From assembly GCA_902489945.1 (NCBI GenBank), contig CABUBZ010000038.1, positions 1 through 19,704 on the forward strand: 19,704 bases of DNA, in the 5' to 3' direction. A program made the position numbers and the translations under genes. Positions 13,863-19,423 of the stretch are shown here, piece after piece. The notes beneath the pieces were generated by a model. The model did no database searches. It saw only the letters and a list, made by a program, of their open reading frames with translations, and was not told the DNA's origin. The number at the start of each line of letters is the position of its first letter. The first letter of the stretch is position 1. This DNA is from an uncultured Collinsella sp. (GTDB lineage: Bacteria > Actinomycetota > Coriobacteriia > Coriobacteriales > Coriobacteriaceae).

Positions 13863-16124
13863 TTACGCTTTCTTGGCAGGAGCCTTAACAGCAGCTGCCT
13901 TGGCCTTGGGAGCAGCCTTTTTGGTGGCTGCCTTTTTGGTCGTGGCAGACTTGGCCGGAGCCTTGGCGGCAGGCTTGGCAGCCTTCGCCTTAGCCGGAGC
14001 CTTCTTGGCAGCCGCGGTCTTGGGTTTCACCGAGGACGTACGCTTACGCGTTGCCTTCTTGGGCTTCTCGACCACGGGCGGTTTATAGCTGCTGGGACCG
14101 CGGCGCTTGAGTACCACGCCTGCCAGGCCGGGCACCTTGATCTCGATGGAGTCCATCTGCCCGTTCCAGGGATAGGGCTCGCTCGAGCAGGTATAGGGCT
14201 CCTCGCCGGCATAGCCGCTGCCACCGAACTCGGGACGGTCGGAATCAAAGATGACCTCCCAGTCACCCTCGCGCGGCACGCCCACGCGGAAGCTCTCGTA
14301 GCTCGCCGGATCAAAGTTGATCAGGATCACCAGGTCGTCATCGACGTCCTCGCCCTGGCGCACAAAGCTCACGATGGACTGCTTGGAGTTATCCGCATCG
14401 ATCCAGGTAAAGCCGTCGTCGGTGTAGCCACGCTCGTACAGGGCGGGCTCGGCGGTGTACAGGTGGTTGAGCGCTTTGATAAACGCCTGATGATGACTGT
14501 GGGTCTCGTACTCCTCGGTCAGGAACCACTGGATGGACTCGTAGTAGCGCCACTCAATAAACTGGCCGATCTCGTTGCCCATAAAGTTGAGCTTGGCACC
14601 GGGGTGCGTCATCTGGTAGAAAGCCAGCGTGCGCAGGCCGGCAAACTGGCGCCACCAGTCGCCCGGCATGCGGCCGATCAGCGAACACTTGCCGTGCACG
14701 ACCTCGTCGTGGCTCAGCGGGCAAATAAAGTTCTCGGTAAAGGCGTACATAATAGAGAACGTGAGCAGGCCGTGGTTGCCGGGGCGCCACGGAAAATCGG
14801 TCTGCATGTAGTGCAGGGTGTCGTTCATCCAGCCCATGTCCCACTTGTAGTGGAAGCCCAGACCGCCGTCCTGCGGCGGGTAGGTCACGAGCGGCCACGC
14901 GGTGGACTCCTCGGCCATCATCATCACGTCGGGGTAGTGCGCCTCCACGGCGCAGTTGACCTGGCGGATAAACGCGCTGGCGTCCAGGTCCTCCTCGGTA
15001 CCGTACTTGTTGAACTTCTTTTGTCCCGGATCGTCGATGCCAAAGTTGAGGTACAGCATGCTGGACACGCCGTCCATGCGAATGCCGTCCACGTGGAAGT
15101 TCTCGAGCCAGTACAGCACGTTGGAGACCAGGAAGGAGCGGACCTCGCCGCGAGCGAAATCAAACTTGTGCGTTCCCCAGTTAGGGTGAATCTCGTGCTC
15201 AAACAGCATGTGGCCGTTAAAGGTGGCAAGGCCGTGGGAGTCGGCGCAAAAACCGCCGGGCACCCAGTCCATGATCACGCCAATGCCCGCCTCGTGGCAC
15301 GCATCGATAAAGTGCATGAGCTGCTGCGGGTTGCCATAGCGCGACGTGGCGGCATAGTAGCCGGTCGTCTGGTAGCCCCAGGAGCCATCGAAGGGATGCT
15401 CCATAAGCGGCATGACCTCGATATGCGTGTAGCCCATGTCGCGCACGTAGTCCACGAGCTCCACCGACAGGTCGTCGTAGGTATAGAACTCGCCGCGCTG
15501 TGCGGGGAAGGGATCCATGGGGCCGGGGTAGTTGCCGAACTCGTCCGGCTCGCCCTGTGGCGCGTCGCCGTGGCGCTTCCACGAGCCAATATGCACCTCG
15601 TAGATGTTAAGGGGCTGCGACATGTGGTTATGGCCGGCACGGCGCTTTAGCCATGCGGCGTCGTTCCACTTGTAGCCGTCGAGCGTCCACAGCACGCTTG
15701 CCGTACCCGGAGGGCACTCTGCCTTAAAGGCATACGGATCGGCCTTGTAGAGCTTCTCACCCTCGTTGGTTTGGATGAGATATTTATAGAGCTGGCCCTG
15801 CTCGGCGCCAGGAATAAAGCCTTCCCAAATAGCGCTCGTATGTACGGGAACCAGCGGGTTGGCTTCCTCATCCCAGTCGTTAAATTCGCCAATGACATGG
15901 ACGCTCTTTACATCGGGCGCCCAAACGCAAAAGCGCCAGCCGCGCGTACGGTTCTGCGTGTCGGGGTGCGCGCCCATCTTTTCCCAGCTGCGCTCCCACG
16001 TACCGATGCCAAACAGGTAGACATCGTCCTTAGTGAGCTCCGGCGCGTGCGGGGCGGCTTTACGGGTAGCGGGCTTTTTGGTTGCTGGCTTTAGCTTTGT
16101 ATCGCTCACGTTTGATCCCATCAT
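13863..16124 (-). CDS. glgB: 1,4-alpha-glucan branching enzyme with Lys/Ala-rich ends
   Basis: A 753-residue GH13 branching enzyme that forms alpha-1,6 branches in glycogen. A CBM48-type N-domain (about 50-140) is followed by the catalytic barrel: DWVPGGF (286-292), GIRMDGVSSMLY with nucleophile Asp351, MMAEESTAWP with Glu405, and PLSHDEVVHGK with Asp473. Region I is unusual: the family's conserved His (DWVPxHF) is Gly. Both ends carry extra basic low-complexity sequence, KPATKKPATRKAAP near residues 12-25 and a ~68-residue Lys/Ala/Pro tail from about 685, rich in KAAPKAKA-type repeats. The start is uncertain: ATGs at 16124 and 16121 lack a good ribosome-binding site, a GTG at 16109 has GGGAT before it, and a TTG at 16169 is less likely. 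It is the first gene of the glg series. Confidence 0.92.
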   Translation of the reverse strand: MMGSNVSDTKLKPATKKPATRKAAPHAPELTKDDVYLFGIGTWERSWEKMGAHPDTQNRTRGWRFCVWAPDVKSVHVIGEFNDWDEEANPLVPVHTSAIWEGFIPGAEQGQLYKYLIQTNEGEKLYKADPYAFKAECPPGTASVLWTLDGYKWNDAAWLKRRAGHNHMSQPLNIYEVHIGSWKRHGDAPQGEPDEFGNYPGPMDPFPAQRGEFYTYDDLSVELVDYVRDMGYTHIEVMPLMEHPFDGSWGYQTTGYYAATSRYGNPQQLMHFIDACHEAGIGVIMDWVPGGFCADSHGLATFNGHMLFEHEIHPNWGTHKFDFARGEVRSFLVSNVLYWLENFHVDGIRMDGVSSMLYLNFGIDDPGQKKFNKYGTEEDLDASAFIRQVNCAVEAHYPDVMMMAEESTAWPLVTYPPQDGGLGFHYKWDMGWMNDTLHYMQTDFPWRPGNHGLLTFSIMYAFTENFICPLSHDEVVHGKCSLIGRMPGDWWRQFAGLRTLAFYQMTHPGAKLNFMGNEIGQFIEWRYYESIQWFLTEEYETHSHHQAFIKALNHLYTAEPALYERGYTDDGFTWIDADNSKQSIVSFVRQGEDVDDDLVILINFDPASYESFRVGVPREGDWEVIFDSDRPEFGGSGYAGEEPYTCSSEPYPWNGQMDSIEIKVPGLAGVVLKRRGPSSYKPPVVEKPKKATRKRTSSVKPKTAAAKKAPAKAKAAKPAAKAPAKSATTKKAATKKAAPKAKAAAVKAPAKKA

Positions 16125-16195
16125 GACGCGGCAGCGTGTTGCCTTGGTGACTAGATGCGAAAGGTCCAAGGCTGCACGAATCGAAGGGACGGCGA

Positions 16196-16249
16196 AGTTT
16201 CTGTGATTCGTTCCACCTCGCGTGCTCGGTGGAACTTTCGGCAGAAACT
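16196..16249 (-). promoter_or_regulatory. Structured 5' leader hairpin of glgB
   Basis: An outer 8 bp stem, AGTTTCTG (16196-16203) with CAGAAACT (16242-16249), encloses a 6x6 internal loop and an inner 8 bp stem, GTTCCACC (16210-16217) with GGTGGAAC (16228-16235). It lies between the proposed glgB promoter and the glgB start, so it would be in the 5' untranslated RNA. There is no T tract on either strand. The role is unknown. mRNA stability or control of glgB translation are possibilities. Confidence 0.5.
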
Positions 16250-16321
16250 ACGATAACACCTGTGCGTTAGTTTTATGGATGAAAGCGGATTTGCGGGGGC
16301 GTTTAATCGGTAAGCGACATG

Positions 16322-16351
16322 TTTATACCACTGGCAGAATTGCCGTGGTAA
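16322..16351 (-). promoter_or_regulatory. Putative glgB promoter (extended -10)
   Basis: On the minus strand TGGTATAAA (16330-16322) is an extended -10 element (TGnTATAAA). TTTACC (16351-16346) lies 18 bases upstream as a 4/6 -35 and overlaps one arm of the operator palindrome 16346-16371. A repressor bound there would block this promoter. The predicted leader to glgB is about 190 bases. Confidence 0.45.
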
Positions 16352-16371
16352 AACTCTTGACAGTTTTACCA
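16346..16371. promoter_or_regulatory. Operator palindrome in the glgB/HAD divergent region
   Basis: TGGTAAAACT (16346-16355) and AGTTTTACCA (16362-16371) are perfect inverted repeats with a 6-base spacer that contributes to a TTGACA hexamer. It overlaps the proposed -35 of both the leftward glgB and rightward HAD-gene promoters, so one bound protein could control both. The half-site recurs at 16403 and 6482. Confidence 0.6.
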
Positions 16372-16387
16372 ATTAGGGTTTCAAAAT
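16357..16387 (+). promoter_or_regulatory. Putative promoter of the HAD gene
   Basis: TTGACA (16357-16362) is a perfect -35 hexamer sitting inside the operator palindrome. CAAAAT (16382-16387) is a 4/6 -10 at 19-base spacing. Spacing is long and the -10 weak, fitting a regulated promoter. Transcription would then cross the second operator at 16401-16433. Confidence 0.4.
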
Positions 16388-16400
16388 TGTTAGCCTGACG

Positions 16401-16433
16401 TTTGGTAAAACGTTTTTAGCAGGTTGTTTACCA
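16401..16433. promoter_or_regulatory. Second operator-like site before the HAD gene
   Basis: TTTGGTAAAACGTTTTTA (16401-16418) contains the AAAACGTTTT palindrome with central CG, typical of LacI-family operators. An inverted half-site TTGTTTACCA follows at 16424-16433. It lies 22 bases before the HAD start codon, downstream of the proposed promoter, a position suited to repression. Confidence 0.5.
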
Positions 16434-16455
16434 TTTGACATTGAAAGGTTCGTTT

Positions 16456-17145
16456 ATGTCCCATACCGCCGCTCCCAAGGTTGCTTTTATTTTCGATTGC
16501 GACGGCACGCTGGTTAATAGCACCCCCGTTTGGGGCTACGCCCAGCCCGAATTATTACACCGTCACGGCATTGACGTGACGGTCGACGATTTTGCCCAGT
16601 TTGAGCATCTTTCCCTCGAGGACGAATGCCAGGCCTACCACGACACGTGGGGCATAGGCGCGAATGGCGAGGAGTTGTATCGCGAACTGAGCGAGATTCT
16701 GATCGATGGCTACTCCAAGGTACCGCCGCGCGACGGGCTCCTTGCATTTTTGGAGCAGGCGAAGGCGGCGGGAATTGCCATGTGCGTGGCTACGTCCACT
16801 CCGGCCGAGCTGGTGCAGTCTACGCTCGCAGGTGCGGGGCTCGACGCTTACATGGAGTTTGTTACCACGACGGGTGAGGCAGGACGCTCCAAGCAGTTTC
16901 CCGATGTGTACGAGCTGGCCCTGCGCCGCTTGGAGGAGCGCCACGAGTGCAAGTTTGAGCGCGCTTGGGTGTTTGAGGACGCGGTCTTTGGCCTTAAGAG
17001 CTCTGGGGTCGCCGGCTTTAAGCGTGTGGGTATTTTTGACCCGCATGGCCGTATGGAGCGCGACGATGTGCGCGCCAACTGCGATATCTTTATCGATAGC
17101 TACGAGGAGCTTGACCTGGCCCACGTGCTTTCGTTTGAGGGATAG
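16456..17145 (+). CDS. HAD-superfamily phosphatase / beta-phosphoglucomutase-like hydrolase
   Basis: A 229-residue subfamily IA HAD hydrolase. FDCDGTLVNS (13-22) gives nucleophile Asp14 and acid/base Asp16. A helical cap follows (about 25-90). VATSTPAEL (111-119) is motif II, Lys146 in GRSKQFPD is the motif III lysine, and VFEDAVFGLKSS (172-183) is motif IV with Glu174/Asp175. The pattern fits beta-phosphoglucomutase-like or sugar-phosphate phosphatases, which would suit a divergent partner of glycogen genes, but the substrate cannot be read from sequence. I chose the ATG at 16456, preceded by GAAAGG. A TTG at 16435 would add seven residues. The thiN-like gene starts nine bases after its stop. 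Confidence 0.87.
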   Translation: MSHTAAPKVAFIFDCDGTLVNSTPVWGYAQPELLHRHGIDVTVDDFAQFEHLSLEDECQAYHDTWGIGANGEELYRELSEILIDGYSKVPPRDGLLAFLEQAKAAGIAMCVATSTPAELVQSTLAGAGLDAYMEFVTTTGEAGRSKQFPDVYELALRRLEERHECKFERAWVFEDAVFGLKSSGVAGFKRVGIFDPHGRMERDDVRANCDIFIDSYEELDLAHVLSFEG

Positions 17146-17154
17146 GCGAGGGCT

Positions 17155-17796
17155 GTGGCTTGCAAGGTACTTGTAGTCTGCGGCTCGCCCGTGGTGGCGA
17201 GCGCGGATTTGTTGCGTAGGCTAGCGGGGGAGTGCGACCACGTTATCGCCGTGGACCGCGGGCTCGACGCGCTGCTGGGCGCCGGCCTGGGCTGCGACGT
17301 ATATGTAGGAGATGCCGACACGGTGAGCGATGCGGGCCGCGCACTGGTCGATGCTGCCGCCGACTTTGAAGTTGAGCGCCACGACCCGTACAAGGACTAT
17401 ACCGATCTGGCGTTGGCGCTCGATTCTGTTCGCCGTCGCTGGCCGGGTGCCGAAGTGGTTGCAACCTGTGCCACCGGTGGCCGGCCGGATATGGCGCTTT
17501 CAGTACTGGGCTTGCTCACGGGCTACGAGGATGCCCCTGTCTGGATTGCCGAGGACAAGGTGGTCGCCCGCATTCTTCACGCAGGTGAGTCGTGGACCAT
17601 CGAGGGCGCCGAAGGCAAGACGTTCTCCATCATCGCCATAGCCCCTGGGACGGTGGTAAGCGAATACGGCCTAGAATGGGAGCTAGATCACAGCCCCTTG
17701 GGCCTGTTGGCCGATACGGGCATCTCTAATGTCGTAAGGAAAACAGCCAAGATTCAAGTCCACCAAGGAACGGCGATCGCCTACCTCTACAAGTAA
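17155..17796 (+). CDS. thiN: Thiamine pyrophosphokinase
   Basis: A 213-residue enzyme converting thiamine and ATP to thiamine diphosphate in the cytosol. Family marks are AVDRGLDALLGAG (32-44), VGDADTVSD (51-59, where the family usually has GDxDS), DPYKDYTDLALAL (77-89, the acidic kinase motif) and GGRPDMALSVLGLL (108-121, usually GGRxDH). The C-terminal beta domain (about 150-213) binds thiamine in characterised homologues. The Asp-to-His change seen usually as GGRxDH is DM here, a modest divergence. The start is GTG with GCGAGGG before it. It follows the HAD gene by nine bases, so the two are probably co-transcribed. Confidence 0.85.
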   Translation: MACKVLVVCGSPVVASADLLRRLAGECDHVIAVDRGLDALLGAGLGCDVYVGDADTVSDAGRALVDAAADFEVERHDPYKDYTDLALALDSVRRRWPGAEVVATCATGGRPDMALSVLGLLTGYEDAPVWIAEDKVVARILHAGESWTIEGAEGKTFSIIAIAPGTVVSEYGLEWELDHSPLGLLADTGISNVVRKTAKIQVHQGTAIAYLYK

Positions 17797-17821
17797 GGCG
17801 TCGCCGCGTGAGGGTTTTATC

Positions 17822-17883
17822 GGGACGGTGGGTTAATTGACTGATTTTGCGGAAGTCAAAATCAGTCAATTCAGCCCCGTCCC
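17822..17883. repeat. Long hairpin element after thiN
   Basis: AATTGACTGATTTTG (17835-17849) is the exact reverse complement of 17857-17871, with a 7-base loop. An outer 7 bp pair GGGACGG (17822-17828) with CCGTCCC (17877-17883) extends the structure to 62 bases. No T run follows, so it is not a standard terminator, though it may mark the end of the thiN transcript. Like 2564-2630, it is probably a dispersed palindromic repeat. Confidence 0.6.
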
Positions 17884-17924
17884 AGGAAAACCCGTAAGGC
17901 AGGGCAACAACCCCAAAAAAGTCC

Positions 17925-17953
17925 TTGCATCCCCGAAGATCTTCCCCTATAGT
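17925..17953 (+). promoter_or_regulatory. Promoter of tRNA-Ala
   Basis: TTGCAT (17925-17930) and TATAGT (17948-17953) are separated by exactly 17 bases, a strong sigma-70/SigA-type promoter. Transcription would begin close to 17960, a few bases before the mature tRNA 5' end at 17967. Confidence 0.8.
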
Positions 17954-17966
17954 ACTACCTCGTCAC

Positions 17967-18042
17967 GGGGGCGTAGCTCAGCTGGGAGAGCGCTTGACTG
18001 GCAGTCAAGAGGTCAGGGGTTCGATCCCCCTCGTCTCCACCA
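17967..18042 (+). tRNA. tRNA-Ala(GGC)
   Basis: A complete 76-base cloverleaf. The acceptor stem is GGGGGCG with CGTCTCC and includes a G3-U70 pair, the alanine identity element. The D arm is GCTC/GAGC, the anticodon stem CTTGA/TCAAG with loop CTGGCAG and anticodon GGC at 18000-18002, and the T arm AGGGG/CCCCT with loop TTCGATC. The discriminator is A and the CCA end is encoded. It has its own promoter and terminator. Confidence 0.97.
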
Positions 18043-18052
18043 TCGTGAATGC

Positions 18053-18080
18053 AAGGCCACTCAATCGAGTGGCCTTTTTT
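18053..18080 (+). terminator. Rho-independent terminator of tRNA-Ala
   Basis: AAGGCCACTC (18053-18062) and GAGTGGCCTT (18067-18076) form a 10 bp stem with a 4-base loop, followed by a T run ending at 18080 and TATTTTC beyond. Placed ten bases after the tRNA. Confidence 0.92.
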
Positions 18081-18525
18081 ATTTTCATACGATATTAAGT
18101 GGCCTGAACTGCATTTTTGCAAAATATGCAAATTGCTTTCCTGTTCAAGTTCGCGGTCAGCAGTAGTTGTCGCAAATTTTGCGACAACTATACCTTAAAA
18201 GTTGTCCAACAAACCGCCCCAAAATGTGTTGACTCTGTAGCCAGGCGCGTCTATTGTGCGATGAGTATCTTCGCAATTCGACGCCCGAACCCACCCCATT
18301 AAAAGTTGCACAATTTATTTCCCATCTCTGTACATAGTTTGTTAGCCAAACGCGATTATCAGTGTAGATCGCCGTTCCATTTGGGCTTCAGGAACGCGCC
18401 TAATCACCGTTATCATCCCAATGACCTGCATCAATATGAACAACATCCCAAAACAACCCCATTGAACACGCTAAATTGACGAAATTTTGTCCGCCATTAG
18501 CCAAATCAGTTTTGCTACCAGCTTG
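18081..18525. other. AT-rich non-coding region with palindrome and repeats
   Basis: I see no gene here. It is visibly AT-richer than its neighbours. TAGTTGTCGCAAA (18164-18176) and TTTGCGACAACTA (18178-18190) make a 27-base palindrome with one central base. TTAAAAGTTG occurs twice, at 18195-18204 and 18299-18308, each followed by CAA-type half-sites (tcCAAC and caCAAT). These could be operator sites for the polysaccharide locus to the right, but no regulator is visible. Low GC just after a tRNA gene can also mark acquired DNA. Confidence 0.5.
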
Positions 18526-18534
18526 TGCTAGGAT
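18526..18534 (+). promoter_or_regulatory. Putative extended -10 promoter of the loaP-like operon
   Basis: TGCTAGGAT at 18526-18534 fits an extended -10 (TGn then TAGGAT). No good -35 lies at the usual distance. Transcription would begin near 18541, giving a leader of about 270 bases before the NusG-like gene. Confidence 0.4.
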
Positions 18535-18553
18535 ACTTAAGGTTACATGAGTT

Positions 18554-18782
18554 CAGCTGTTTGCGTGCGGTCCAGTTTTGTTCCCGCTTGACTGGTTCGC
18601 ACGCAGCCAGCTGGAGACGCGGTCTTTTTGCGATACACGGCCGCATCTCTAGCAACTGCGCTTATACATACCGTTCACGGTGGGGCAGAGCCACGTGCTT
18701 GTCTAACTGGGCTCAGGGTTTGAATATGGAGCGCCTTCGCGCACAAGCGCCCTGGCGAAGCCATACCCAAACCCCGTGAGCC
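18554..18782 (+). ncRNA. Structured 5' leader RNA of the loaP-like gene
   Basis: Hairpin A (18554-18613): CAGCTG pairs with CAGCTG, TGCGTGCG (18562-18569) with CGCACGCA (18598-18605), and CCAGT (18572-18576) with ACTGG (18591-18595), with two symmetric 2x2 internal loops and a 14-base loop. Hairpin B (18614-18649): GAGAcGCGG with CCGCaTCTC. Hairpin C (18710-18782): GGCTCA with TGAGCC, GGGTTTG (18716-18722) with CAAACCC (18768-18774), TATGG with CCATA, and CTTCGC (18735-18740) with GCGAAG (18755-18760). Hairpin C ends 15 bases before the AAGGGGG ribosome-binding site. No T tract follows any stem. The region has no plausible coding frame. A regulatory or antitermination leader is inferred from position and structure. 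Confidence 0.55.
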
Positions 18783-18811
18783 ACACGTAAGACAGCAAGG
18801 GGGTGGTGCTC

Positions 18812-19357
18812 GTGTGGTATGTGATCCAGGTCATTAACGGTCGCGAAGACGTAATGCGCGAGCGCATCGAGCGCATGGTGCCGGCGAGTGCCATGCAGGA
18901 GCTCTTTTATCCCCAATATCAAACCGAGATCAAGGTACACGGCGAATGGGTCGACACGACCAAGCCGCTTTTTCCCGGATATCTTATCTGCGATACGGCA
19001 GATCCCCGCACCGTGCAACAGTATCTGCTGCGCATGGACGACTTTGCCCGGGTGTTATCTCAGGACGGTCAGTTTGTGCCGCTGGCAAAAGAAGAGGTCC
19101 AGCTCATTGGCGGCTGTACGCATAGGGGAGACCGCGTAGTGCCCATGAGCGAGGCCTTAAAAGACGGCGACCAGGTCGTAGTAACGGCAGGTCCGTTGCT
19201 GGGCCACGAGGGCCTCATCAAAAACATTAATAGACGTAAATGCACTGCTTATCTGGAGCTCAACCTGTGCGGCCGACGCGTAACCACCCGTGTTGGCCTT
19301 GCCGTGCTTTCAAACGAGCAGCGCGTCATGCGCGACCTTAAAAAGGCGATCGCCTAG
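18812..19357 (+). CDS. NusG-family transcription antiterminator (LoaP/RfaH-like)
   Basis: A 181-residue specialised NusG paralogue. Such proteins ride on RNA polymerase and suppress termination in long operons, often for polysaccharides or antibiotics. The NGN domain covers about 1-105 (WYVIQVINGRED, then TKPLFPGYLICD, typical of NusG N-domains) and a KOW domain lies near 122-170 (VVVTAGPLLGHEGLIKNINR). KOW residues resemble LoaP, GPLxGxEGxIxKINxRK. GTG at 18812 is chosen because AAGGGGG (18797-18803) precedes it at eight bases, and the in-frame GTG at 18803 would overlap that site. It is followed after 66 bases by a sugar transferase gene, the usual layout of a capsule or exopolysaccharide operon. 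A housekeeping NusG is unlikely here because that gene normally lies beside secE and rplK. Confidence 0.88.
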   Translation: MWYVIQVINGREDVMRERIERMVPASAMQELFYPQYQTEIKVHGEWVDTTKPLFPGYLICDTADPRTVQQYLLRMDDFARVLSQDGQFVPLAKEEVQLIGGCTHRGDRVVPMSEALKDGDQVVVTAGPLLGHEGLIKNINRRKCTAYLELNLCGRRVTTRVGLAVLSNEQRVMRDLKKAIA

Positions 19358-19389
19358 CTGCTGGCGATTGTCTAGCAAAACAGGGAGGA

Positions 19390-19404
19390 TCCCCAATCTG
19401 GGGA
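19390..19404 (+). promoter_or_regulatory. Short hairpin between the loaP-like gene and sugar transferase
   Basis: TCCCCA (19390-19395) and TGGGGA (19399-19404) form a 6 bp stem with a 3-base loop just before the sugar-transferase start. It follows GGGAGG, a strong Shine-Dalgarno-like sequence with no start codon at the right distance. It could be an antiterminator-recognition or translation-control hairpin, or chance. Confidence 0.25.
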
Positions 19405-19423
19405 CGAAGTCTTGGAAGAGAAC

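Noticed and set aside
10418..13888. A 1156-codon open frame on the plus strand across glgC and glgP
   Set aside because: It is antisense to two complete enzymes with intact catalytic motifs. Biased third positions keep the opposite frame open, and its translation has no recognisable domain.
17822..17883. CRISPR repeat or attachment site
   Set aside because: Only one copy is present and there is no repeat-spacer periodicity. No integrase gene is in the window.
18117..18302. Small open frames in 18081-18780
   Set aside because: They lack ribosome-binding sites, overlap palindromes and hairpins, and show no codon pattern. The region is better read as regulatory DNA and leader RNA.
18554..18613. 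Hairpin A as a rho-independent terminator
   Set aside because: No T tract follows the stem and it has internal loops. It is followed by more structured sequence leading to a gene with a good ribosome-binding site.
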